From NCBI GenBank assembly GCA_035296965.1, contig DATGZX010000424.1, positions 1 to 52,149 on the forward strand: DNA of 52,149 nt, given 5' to 3'. The notes under the pieces were generated by a model, which saw only the letters and a list, made by a program, of their open reading frames with translations, made no database searches and had not been told where the DNA came from. The position numbers and the translations under genes are program-made. The DNA is from DATGZX01 sp035296965 (GTDB lineage: Bacteria > Planctomycetota > Planctomycetia > Gemmatales > Gemmataceae). Below are positions 1 to 6,536 of this stretch, piece after piece. Position 1 is the stretch's first letter. The number at the start of each line of letters is the position of its first letter.

Positions 1-140
1 GGCGTTAAGCCTGCTCAAGCGGAATCCGGCCAAAACGAGCATCGCACGGAAACGCAAGGCGGCTGCCTTGGACACGGGTTTTCTCGAGGAAACCTTGGCT
101 GGGGCACGAAACCTAGAGAAAGTTTGATGCGTTCGCCCTG
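1..140 (+). mobile_element. Right end of an ISAs1-like insertion sequence (truncated by window edge)
   Basis: The segment holds the 3' end of a transposase gene and 13 bases beyond its stop. Read on the minus strand from 140, the sequence begins CAGGGCGAACGCATC, which fits the CAGGG-type terminal inverted repeat I associate with the ISAs1 family. The reverse transcriptase reading frame on the opposite strand stops making sense at this point, so 140/141 is the inferred insertion junction. The left end and the target duplication lie outside the window, so the boundary is an inference. Confidence 0.6.
2..127 (+). CDS. Transposase, ISAs1-like family, C-terminal fragment
   Basis: An open frame enters from the window edge and stops with TGA at 125-127, giving 41 residues. 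It begins ALSLLKRNPAKTSI and continues with a K/R-rich stretch, then a LD-x-x-FLEE helix. This matches the end of ISAs1/DDE transposases, where an (A/N)LxLLKR motif is followed by a GIKAKR-like basic stretch and a short helix near the C-terminus. The catalytic DDE core would lie upstream of the window. Family assignment rests on this short tail only. Its 3' end abuts the disrupted reverse transcriptase gene on the opposite strand. Confidence 0.6.
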   Translation, partial: ALSLLKRNPAKTSIARKRKAAALDTGFLEETLAGARNLEKV

Positions 141-555
141 AAAGCTTGGTACAAAGGCGAGCCACATCAGGCGAACATTCCATTTCCTCAGTGAATAGCA
201 GATAGACACGCCTGTAGTGAATGGAAGGATAGAAATTCGAGATATCGGTTTTAAATCCGAATCGAGAATCCAGATGCGGCTCGACGTTGCTTTTAACATG
301 TCGGCCGGGAACTCCCCCATGGCTGAAAAACGATGGTTCCAATTTTGGAAGTAGCAGGCGACGATAAAAGGAGGATTGCAGTCTTCGCATTTCGCCGCGC
401 ACGTCAACGACGGGACGCGGCTTATTTGGCTTAGCGGGATCGATGAGGAGCAGATCCTCGTAATACAATTCCGGCTGTTCAAGTACGCTCGTCATCCTTG
501 CGACGGTCGTGTTCAGGGTTCGCGCGAGATGTTTGACTTGCCGAATCCGCAGCAT
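141..555 (-). pseudogene. Reverse transcriptase (retron-like), N-terminal part, truncated by an IS
   Basis: Reading from ATG at 555, about 138 residues have clear reverse-transcriptase features. There is a basic KPRPVVDVRGEMRRLQ segment like RT1, an SHGGVPGRHVKSN segment like RT2, and motif A as KTDISNFYPSI with the first catalytic aspartate (codon 246-244). Next comes a CSPDVARLCTKL helix typical of the stretch before the LPQG motif. Homology ends near 141, where the IS terminus begins, so the LPQG motif, the YxDD motif and the thumb are missing from this side. The ATG overlaps the stop of the upstream HTH gene as TGATG, so the two were translationally coupled. RTs with a small HTH partner occur among retrons and other defence RTs; the exact class cannot be settled from this fragment. 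Confidence 0.75.
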
Positions 556-875
556 CAGGCACCTGCCGCCCTTCGGCGCCTTGGTTCCTGTCTTCCCAAT
601 TGGTTTTGCCAGGATTTGGCCAGTAGGGCGGCGGCTCGACGCATCGCCGCGGGAAGCTTGCTATGGTCGCCGTAAAGACACCAGGCAAGCACATATAGGT
701 CTATTCCCCAAAGTGTCCGGAATCGCTCCAAGAGTTCTTGCGAAGGCAGAGCTTTGTTGTTTTCAATGTTGCACAGGTGCACGTAGGAAATGCCAAGCGC
801 ATTGGCCGTCGCCCGTTGGGTCAGTCCTAAAGTCTCCCGCAGGTGCCGCGCGGTCTTTCCAAGAAATATGGCCAA
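555..875 (-). CDS. XRE/Cro-CI family helix-turn-helix protein coupled to the RT gene
   Basis: This 106-residue protein has an N-terminal HTH at about residues 6-62: an ARHLRETLGLTQRATANALG helix pair, then SYVHLCNIENNK as the recognition segment. The remainder is basic and probably unstructured, ending RRRRAAGA. The start is TTG at 875, with AGAGG 8 bases upstream; no better ATG exists in frame. Its TGA shares one base with the ATG of the reverse transcriptase gene. The partnership suggests either an autoregulator or an accessory/effector subunit of an RT-based system; small HTH partners are known in some retron types. It follows the 910-1158 gene by 34 bases, in the same apparent operon. Confidence 0.8.
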   Translation of the reverse strand: MAIFLGKTARHLRETLGLTQRATANALGISYVHLCNIENNKALPSQELLERFRTLWGIDLYVLAWCLYGDHSKLPAAMRRAAALLAKSWQNQLGRQEPRRRRAAGA

Positions 876-909
876 GGCAGGTGCCTCTTGTAATTGGTTT
901 TGGGAAGAA

Positions 910-1158
910 CTAGAGCTCCGATTGGCCGGTCATCCTCAGTTGAGCAATCGCGGTAAGCGACTCCGCCTCATCAATATCCGGCGGATCTTTGCTCAAGCAG
1001 TCGGTTACCTGCTGTCTCAGTGTTTCCAGGACTTCCCAAGTTGTCGCTCCCGGTTCACCACAGACATCCAGTTGACTCCACCAGTCGGAGACTGCGCGGA
1101 TTCTTTGCTGGAGTTGCCCGAGATTCCCGAGGGACAATCTGCGGCAATGAGTTTTCAT
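910..1158 (-). CDS. Small protein of unknown function, first gene of the HTH-RT operon
   Basis: The 82-residue product has no recognised domain. It starts MKTHCRRLSLGN, is probably helical (LGQLQQRIRAVSDWW, then VLETLRQQVTDCL) and has an acidic C-terminal third. The ATG at 1158 is chosen over upstream in-frame codons because GGAGG (1166-1170) sits seven bases before it. Only 34 bases separate its stop from the TTG of the HTH gene, so the three genes probably share one transcript. Being tied to an RT and an HTH gene, it may be a component of the same system, but the sequence shows no function. Confidence 0.55.
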   Translation of the reverse strand: MKTHCRRLSLGNLGQLQQRIRAVSDWWSQLDVCGEPGATTWEVLETLRQQVTDCLSKDPPDIDEAESLTAIAQLRMTGQSEL

Positions 1159-1689
1159 TGCGAATCCTCCCATTAGCATCGACAAAGGGACTCGATACAA
1201 GCGAGCCCCAAACCACGTGCCAGTGCAGGTCACGCTGGCACCGCCCCGCTGGTCTGCGGTCGCTCTAGGCGGACGCAGGCGGCCTGGTAGGATACCTGGC
1301 CCGGGGTTAGGAGGCGGCGTCCAATGACGCCGTTTCAGGCCCTATAAGGGCTACGCACCAAAGGCGCGTGAATGGGAGGTAAACAGATTGTCTAAAGCTA
1401 CATTAAACTCCGAGGTTAATGTTCGTCAAGACCAATCGACAGTTGCTTGAGCGGAGAGTGAGGGAACTCAAGGAATCATGCCGGCGCTCCAAAGGCCCTC
1501 GACGGGGATTGTGCGTTTCGGTCCGCGTACGTGTTACGGGAGAAGACCAGACTCGTAGAGCAGTACCTGGACGCCCATGGTAGGGTCTAGCCTTCAGAAT
1601 GCAGGGACCGGCTGGATATGCCCTGGTCCGATGTTGTTGAATCACTCATTGCGCTCGGCGCGATGTCCCAACCTCGCAGCTTCTCTCGG
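1159..1689. other. Intergenic leader upstream of the HTH-RT operon; two small hairpins
   Basis: I see no convincing gene here. Two adjacent stem-loops occur: CGGCGTC/GACGCCG (1315-1321 with 1326-1332, four-base loop) and GCCCT/AGGGC (1339-1343 with 1347-1351). They lie about 160-200 bases upstream of the first gene of the minus-strand operon. A retron non-coding RNA would be expected somewhere in this area, but I could not recognise the diagnostic inverted a1/a2 ends, so none is called. Confidence 0.35.
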
Positions 1690-1960
1690 CGTCGGACTCC
1701 CCTTCCCCGCTCTCAGCAGCAAACCCGGCTGAGCAACACGTCGCCAATCGCCACATCTTCGTCCACCCAATACCCAGCCAAAGAAAATCGCCAGTGCTCC
1801 GGCTGTCTTACCAGCTCCTTGCGACAGCAGTTGGCTTACAGAAAGTCAAGTATGGCCCGCCAAAACGGCTCGGTTTCGATATGCGCTGAATGCCGCGTCG
1901 ACTGCCGCTTGCTCGGGGCGACCTGAGGTCAGAGGCAGCGCCGAGCCCGGGCACCCGCGC
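1690..1960 (-). repeat. Degenerate dispersed repeat, copy A
   Basis: This stretch aligns with 3525-3810 and, over its right part, with 4110-4240. The best conserved core reads CCAAAACGGCTCGGTTTCGA (near 1859-1878 here), preceded by TAGTCAA-like and followed by GAATGCCGCG-like sequence. Translated on the minus strand, copy A gives an HIETEPFWRAI-like peptide, then an in-frame stop; copy B keeps a longer open frame. It is probably a decayed coding or mobile unit. Confidence 0.55.
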
Positions 1961-2009
1961 ACGTGCGCTGCTGGTTCGAGCCCGTCTAAGGTAACCAGCC
2001 TAAAACCAG

Positions 2010-2043
2010 TGCCGGCATCGAAGCCGGCATGAAGAATATTTTT
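2010..2043 (+). terminator. Possible weak intrinsic terminator
   Basis: TGCCGGC (2010-2016) pairs with GCCGGCA (2023-2029) around a six-base loop. A T-rich run follows about 8 bases later (2037-2043). No obvious plus-strand gene lies upstream, so this may only be a stray hairpin at the edge of repeat copy A. Confidence 0.3.
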
Positions 2044-2207
2044 CACCTTTTTCGATTCGCGGTTTTCGAGCCATTTCTTTGTCTCATCCCCTCATTGCTC
2101 GGTTAACCGTCCTTGCAAGTACGCTCCGATTTGATCAAAATCGCCGTTCGTAGCAGGTGATCGGCGAGCAAAGCCAGGTTCAAGGCGCTTAGGAGTGGCA
2201 ATCCCTA

Positions 2208-2543
2208 ATGGACTACTTACGAACCTTCATGCGCATCGCTGTCCAAGTTGGCGGCCAAGGTAGTCGCCCGAATTTTCGCGACAGGGGGTTGCGCGACTTC
2301 GAGTTGGAAAGACGCGGGAAGCGCCTATCTCCACAGGGTATCGCTAGAGACGCGCTCGTCTACTTCTGCCTTGAGGAGGGGCGCTTCAACGGATTCGTCC
2401 TCGGCATCAAGGCCGTTTTGCAATTCCTCAGCGAATGCAAAATCCTGCCGGCCGATCCACGACAAGTCTATCAGGACCTGGGGGAGATTCTGAAAGCCCA
2501 TTGCACCCCTGAGATGATCCAGAGGTGGCTCGATAGTCTCTAA
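2208..2543 (+). CDS. Hypothetical protein, convergent to the Panacea-like gene
   Basis: The frame encodes 111 residues with no domain I recognise. The first half is basic (RGKRLSPQGIARD). The second half looks like a helical fold: ALVYFCLEEGRF, VLGIKAVLQFLSECKIL, QVYQDLGEIL, MIQRWLDSL. Base composition by codon position looks like that of real genes nearby. The start is uncertain: ATG at 2208 has AGGAG at 2191-2195, a long 12-base spacing, and ATG at 2229 is an alternative. It converges with the gene ending at 2565, only 21 bases away. No function is proposed. Confidence 0.5.
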   Translation: MDYLRTFMRIAVQVGGQGSRPNFRDRGLRDFELERRGKRLSPQGIARDALVYFCLEEGRFNGFVLGIKAVLQFLSECKILPADPRQVYQDLGEILKAHCTPEMIQRWLDSL

Positions 2544-2564
2544 GATGCGTCGCGGTCCGCAGAA

Positions 2565-3158
2565 CTACGAAGGAGACACGATGAAACTCTGCGGCGACTT
2601 TTCCACATGACCCAGCTCGACTTGGTTGATGCGCTCTTCGAGAATCTTCAATTCCTTTTCGCGCCGTGCGTACTCTTCCTCCGGAATCACGTCCGGGAAA
2701 ATGTTCAGGCGTTCGCCCATCGCTGCCGTGCGCCACGACCTGGCGAGTTCGGCAATCAGGGCAGATAGTTCGCTGTCGGATTTGGGCCCCACGAACTCTA
2801 CTGCCGCTGCTACTGCGGCTGTCTCCGCTTCACCCAGGTTGGATTCGGCTGGTCGCAATCCGGTCGGTTCATAGCAGACTGTGCGGAAGGGGCCGACCGT
2901 TTCCGGTTTCTGTTTCAAGGCTCCCTCTTGGACCAGCTCTTCGATCAGAGTCTGGGCCAACTCAATGTTGGGCCCATCCGGCCCCTTCACCATCGGCCAA
3001 TCTGTCAACAGACCAGATTGATCCCCAAAGTAGTACAAATGGGCGATATAGAATGCGTGATGGAGCCGGCGCGAGCTTACCGGCTGCCCACCAAACTGGT
3101 GGATGATCGCGAGTATCAGCCGTTTGGCTAGCGCCTTATCTGGTTCGGTCACACTCAT
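2565..3158 (-). CDS. Panacea/DUF4065-like protein (SocA-type antitoxin fold, tentative)
   Basis: This protein of about 197 residues has an N-terminal block resembling the Panacea (formerly DUF4065) domain of SocA/GepA-like antitoxins. A helix LILAIIHQFGGQPVSS is followed by RLHHAFYIAHLYYFG, then a LTDWPMVKGPDGPN loop and LAQTLIEELVQEG. The C-terminal half is Ala/Glu-rich and ends in a probable coiled coil (EEYARREKELKILEERINQ). Panacea proteins usually sit next to a toxin; here the only close neighbour is convergent, so no pair is evident. ATG at 3158 is used; a TTG at 3173 would add five residues, and neither has a strong ribosome binding site. The assignment rests on pattern recognition only. 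Confidence 0.6.
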   Translation of the reverse strand: MSVTEPDKALAKRLILAIIHQFGGQPVSSRRLHHAFYIAHLYYFGDQSGLLTDWPMVKGPDGPNIELAQTLIEELVQEGALKQKPETVGPFRTVCYEPTGLRPAESNLGEAETAAVAAAVEFVGPKSDSELSALIAELARSWRTAAMGERLNIFPDVIPEEEYARREKELKILEERINQVELGHVEKSPQSFIVSPS

Positions 3159-3524
3159 GCTTCGCTCGTCCAAGGATTGTGGCTGTGCCAGATCGACTAG
3201 TAGAAAGTGTCAGACCAGCATCTTAGCCAGTCAAGCAATCGTAAATCGCATCGACGGAGCGGCAAGCCCTAGTCGATCGGGTTAATTCTATGTGCAAGAA
3301 GGACTTGCGTCAAGATGGCTCCCGTCGGCCGTTATCTCAGAGTGGTCGCAAGATTTGAAGTCATGAGCACTTCTGTCCACTCCAGTCCGTCCCAGACTCG
3401 ACGTAACTGCTTAATCCTATGTAATGCTGGGTTGTGCAGAGTTCGAATGCAGGCCGCCGGATCTCCGGTCGCTCGTCCTTTCGCTCGGCGCGCGTCTCCC
3501 GAGCCCGCTGGCCCTCTCAGCCGC
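3159..3524. other. Intergenic region without a recognised gene
   Basis: Between the Panacea-like gene start and repeat copy B I see no convincing coding region or RNA. Short open frames on both strands lack ribosome binding sites and recognisable content. Confidence 0.4.
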
Positions 3525-3810
3525 GGGTCGCCCTCCCCCGCCCTCACCAGTAAGCCCAGCTCAGCAACACGTCGCAAGTCGCTTCAACTCCGCTTGGGCC
3601 AATCCCCAGCCGAGGAATAGCGCCAATGCTTCGGCTTGCCTTATCAGCCCCTTGCGACAGGCGTGGCAGTGCAGATAGTCAAATTTGGCCAGCCAAAACG
3701 GCTCGGTTTCGATTTGCACAGAATGCCGCGCGGGCTGCCGGTCGCTCGGGAGACCTACGGTCGGGACAGCGGCGGGTCGGAGACCGTCGCCGAGCACGGG
3801 CCCGCGCCTG
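3525..3810 (-). repeat. Degenerate dispersed repeat, copy B (longest)
   Basis: This is the fullest of three related copies. It shares with copy A the blocks around CTCAGCAACACGTCGC (from about 3563), CCTTGCGACAG (3650-3660) and the CCAAAACGGCTCGGTTTCGA core. With copy C it shares CAGCGGCGGGTCGGAGACC, near 3769-3787 here. On the minus strand it holds an open frame with an IETEPFWLAKFDYLHCHACR segment and a helical LIRQAEALALFLGWG segment. This might be an unrecognised small protein family of which copies A and C are relics. Confidence 0.55.
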
Positions 3811-3905
3811 GCGTGGACTGCTGTGTGATCCATTGCCCGAAACCTCCGGACTCTACGCAAGAACTGCTAAGATAGGAATGAGGTTGTCGAAATCCTGGGA
3901 ATCTG

Positions 3906-4121
3906 ATGATGATTCAATCCGAAACCGCCTTGCCCGATTTGTTACCGAGTGTTCGAGCCTTTTCGCGCGCGGACAAGCTTCGGCTGATCCAACTCTTGGC
4001 CGGAGACTTGGCCCAAGAGGACCAGATGGGATCCGCCCCAGGCTCCGCGTTCCCCATTTGGACACCATTGCACGCCTTCGACGCCGCATCCGTCATGTTG
4101 GGTGAACTCCAGCGCGGGTAG
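3906..4121 (+). CDS. Small antitoxin-like protein (conserved hypothetical)
   Basis: The 71-residue product reads as a compact helical protein. LPDLLPSVRAFSRADKLRLI is followed by QLLAGDLAQED, then a proline-rich linker ending FPIWTPLHAFDAASVML. I recall this pattern (LPSV-A-L-RADK-R-IQ-LA-DLA-EE, then YPIWSPYDAFEAA) from short uncharacterised proteins of cyanobacteria and planctomycetes that sit where antitoxins usually sit. No toxin gene is adjacent here. Two consecutive ATG codons (3906 and 3909) can start it. Repeat copy C begins right at its stop codon, so the repeat may have arrived with, or inserted beside, this gene. Confidence 0.6.
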   Translation: MMIQSETALPDLLPSVRAFSRADKLRLIQLLAGDLAQEDQMGSAPGSAFPIWTPLHAFDAASVMLGELQRG

Positions 4122-4240
4122 TCAAGCTTGGCCTGCCACAAGTGCTCGGTTTTGATTTGCACAGGCTGCCGGGTCGGCTGCTGATTGCTTGGGGAAACCC
4201 GGAGACAGCGGCGGGGTCGGAGACCCTCGCCGAGCGCAGC
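4110..4240 (-). repeat. Degenerate dispersed repeat, copy C (partial)
   Basis: The sequence starts at the stop codon of the small antitoxin-like gene with TAGTCAA, then GGCC and a CTCGGTTTTGATTTGCACAG block, and runs to CAGCGGCGGGGTCGGAGACC and CGCCGAGC. These match the right-hand part of copy B in the same order. The CHACR-like left part of copy B is absent. Confidence 0.55.
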
Positions 4241-4318
4241 GCAATATGCCGACAGCAGGCCGTTCTCGGTCTCGTCGAGCAAATGGAGGCTTTGGAGGAA
4301 GACCAATCCATGCGCTTG

Positions 4319-4846
4319 TTAGGCGGCGCCCCTCGCGCCGCCACTAGGTGACCAGGGGCGCAGACGCGGGACAAGTCGCGGTACGTAACGACAGTACTCA
4401 CGGTACGAGTCGCCGAAACGCGCCAGAAGCTGTGGCTCCTCGAGGATTGGGATGTAGATAAGGTTCAGGGCCACGAAGCTGAGCGCCCAGACTGCATGGG
4501 GTATCGAGGCCAAGAGAGCGGCTTCGCCAAACAGAACAAACACCACCCCCGAAATCATCGGATTGCGGACGAAGCGGTACGGTCCCTGTACCACCAATTG
4601 GCGCGGCGGGTCCCACGGCGCGAGTGTCCCCCTTCCCTCGATGGCGAAACGCCGTAGCGACGAGCCGAAGAGGAGCAGGCCAACGCCGGCCAGGAGGAGA
4701 CCTCCAGCCTGCAGGGCCAGAATGCCGGCCGTCTGTCCCAGGGCCGGGCGAACGCCGTAGCCGCGAGCGACCCAGATCGGGACCAGGACCGCGACCGTAA
4801 AGGGGAGGACGGCGATTGCGAATAGATGGCGAAGCAGCACTGTCAT
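4319..4846 (-). CDS. Isoprenylcysteine/phospholipid methyltransferase family membrane protein
   Basis: This 175-residue integral membrane protein has about four membrane spans. Between the second and third is the family signature GPYRFVRNPMISGVV, and near the C-terminus FGDSYREYCRYVPRL, matching the RxxFGxxYxxYxxxVPRxxP end of the ICMT/PEMT-like superfamily. These enzymes use S-adenosylmethionine to methylate lipids or isoprenylated substrates at the membrane; the substrate here cannot be told. Length is typical of the small bacterial members. It is transcribed away from a 390-base intergenic region that holds a perfect palindrome. Confidence 0.8.
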   Translation of the reverse strand: MTVLLRHLFAIAVLPFTVAVLVPIWVARGYGVRPALGQTAGILALQAGGLLLAGVGLLLFGSSLRRFAIEGRGTLAPWDPPRQLVVQGPYRFVRNPMISGVVFVLFGEAALLASIPHAVWALSFVALNLIYIPILEEPQLLARFGDSYREYCRYVPRLVPRLRPWSPSGGARGAA

Positions 4847-5234
4847 GGAGGCGCCGCCTATTGTGAAGGAATCTAGTGCCTGCTCAAGTCTTAATTTTGG
4901 GGTAAGCGTATGGCCTCAGAATCCCTGGCAATGTGTACATTAGTACACATGACATATGGCAGGTGGTACTTGCATTGGGCCAAGATTCGATTTGCCACGT
5001 AATCCCTGATGGAATAGTCACTTGCAGAATTGTTCCTGTACTCAGACAAGTAGTCTGGCTATCCCCCTTTTACATGACATAACATGACATTCGCGTTTCC
5101 GCCATTCGCTTTGCGTTTCTCTCCGGCCTCGTGCTCGGACCCCAAAAGTGAGTCTTGAAGATGCACTAGCCCGCGTGCTCCGCGCCAGGCCGCGACTTTC
5201 TGCCAATTTCGCGCAAAGCGGCGTCCTGAGCTGG
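4847..5234. other. Intergenic region between the methyltransferase and the DUF1501 gene
   Basis: No gene is seen. The region is locally AT-richer than its surroundings. It contains the palindrome at 4931-4950 and a short direct repeat CATGACAT (near 5073-5080 and 5084-5091). Confidence 0.4.
4931..4950. promoter_or_regulatory. Perfect 8-bp palindrome, possible operator
   Basis: ATGTGTAC (4931-4938) and GTACACAT (4943-4950) form an exact inverted repeat around ATTA, about 85 bases upstream of the methyltransferase start. The size and spacing suit a dimeric repressor site. No regulator is identified, and there is no T-tract to suggest a terminator. Confidence 0.35.
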
Positions 5235-6536
5235 CTAACCCAGCAGGGCCCGGATGGGTTGCCCTTCGCTGAGCTTTAGCGTCCTGCCAATGGGGGAGGC
5301 GACGAGCTTGCGCGGATCGATGCCCAGCGCGGTCAACATCGTGGCGTGGACGTCGGCGATGGTGACGGGGTCGACGGGATCTTTTTTGCCTTCGGGGTCC
5401 GTCTTGCCGATGGCCTGGCCGGTGCGCAGCATGCCGCCGGCGAGCGCGAGACTGAAGCCGGTGGGCCAATGATCGCGGCCGCCTTGCGGGTTGATCGTCG
5501 GCGTGCGTCCAAATTCGCCCGCGCACAGGACGATCGTCTTGCGCAACAGGCCGTGCTCGGCGAGATCGCGGATCAGTGTGCTGAACGCTGGATCGAGCGT
5601 GGTCAAGAGGTTGCGAACAATGGCGTGGTTATTGATGTGGCTGTCCCAACCTGAAAGCGTCACTTCGACGCAGCGGACGCCTACCTGCAGCAGCCGGCGC
5701 GCGGCCAGGCAGCCGCGGCCAAAGGCAGTGTCGCCGTACGATGCGCGCAGCCGGGCTGGTTCCAGCATGACGTCGAAAGCCTTCAATTGTTCTGAGGTCA
5801 TCATGGTGCGGGCCTGGGCAACGGTGGCGCGGTGCAGCGTGGCGTCGACGCGTTCGCGCCGGCCACGGGCGAACGCCTGCTCGACAACGTCGAGATCCTC
5901 CAGGCGGCGCCGGTCGCGTAGCATTGGGACTTGCGCCGTCAGGTCAGGCACCTTCTGAGCGGGATCGCCGGTCTTGAAAGCGTTGTATTCATCCCCCAGG
6001 AAGCCACCCAACCCGGGCCATTGACTCGGCAGGATGGAGATGTGCCGTGGGATCTCGGTCTTGCCCACGGGCAGCTCGTGGCAGCAGACGGCGCCGATCG
6101 ACGGGTGTACGACTGTGGGATCGGGCCGATAGCCCGTCTTCATGACATAGGTGCCGCGCTCGTGATCGCCCTCTTTGCTTACCATCGAACGCACGAGGGC
6201 AATGTTGTTCATCTGCTCTGCCAGCCGGCCGAAGCCCTCGGCCAACTCAATGCCCTTCACGGCGGTTGCGACCGCGCGGGTGCCACCGGCGCTCATGGTG
6301 CCGGGGTGCGGATCGAATGTTTCGAGCTGACTGGGCCCGCCGGCCAGCCAGATAAGGATGATCGACTGGGCCGGCTCGCCGCGCGGCCCCTGCTCGGCGG
6401 CCTGGGCCAGCAATTGGCTGACTGGCGTCAGCCAGCTCATGCCGGCGAACCCGGCTGCCCGGAGGAAGCTGCGCCGATCGGGAAACCAGCCGGCATGGGG
6501 ATTTTCGGCGGTCGCTCTGCGGGCTAGTGGTTCCAT
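5235..6536 (-). CDS. DUF1501 domain protein (sulfatase-like, probable Tat substrate)
   Basis: The 433-residue protein belongs to the DUF1501 family, abundant in planctomycetes and related to alkaline phosphatase/sulfatase folds. The N-terminus carries a twin-arginine motif RRSFLRAAG (residues 21-29) and a short hydrophobic stretch, so export by Tat is likely. Family landmarks follow: ILIWLAGGPSQLETFDPHPG, LVRSMVSKEGDHERG, RLLQVGVRCVEVTLSGWDSH, LCAGEFGRTPTIN and GRDHWP. Catalytic activity has not been defined for the family. ATG at 6536 has GGAG five bases upstream, lying inside the end of the DUF1549/DUF1553 gene. The two frames overlap by 13 bases, so translation is probably coupled. Confidence 0.93.
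   Translation of the reverse strand: MEPLARRATAENPHAGWFPDRRSFLRAAGFAGMSWLTPVSQLLAQAAEQGPRGEPAQSIILIWLAGGPSQLETFDPHPGTMSAGGTRAVATAVKGIELAEGFGRLAEQMNNIALVRSMVSKEGDHERGTYVMKTGYRPDPTVVHPSIGAVCCHELPVGKTEIPRHISILPSQWPGLGGFLGDEYNAFKTGDPAQKVPDLTAQVPMLRDRRRLEDLDVVEQAFARGRRERVDATLHRATVAQARTMMTSEQLKAFDVMLEPARLRASYGDTAFGRGCLAARRLLQVGVRCVEVTLSGWDSHINNHAIVRNLLTTLDPAFSTLIRDLAEHGLLRKTIVLCAGEFGRTPTINPQGGRDHWPTGFSLALAGGMLRTGQAIGKTDPEGKKDPVDPVTIADVHATMLTALGIDPRKLVASPIGRTLKLSEGQPIRALLG

Noticed and set aside
15..482. A 155-residue minus-strand frame at the left edge
   Set aside because: It is a different frame over the RT fragment and the IS end. The RT motifs are in the neighbouring frame.
1940..2030. GGTTCGAGCCC near 1970, resembling a tRNA T-arm
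   Set aside because: The flanking bases do not form the T stem and no acceptor, D or anticodon arms can be folded around it.
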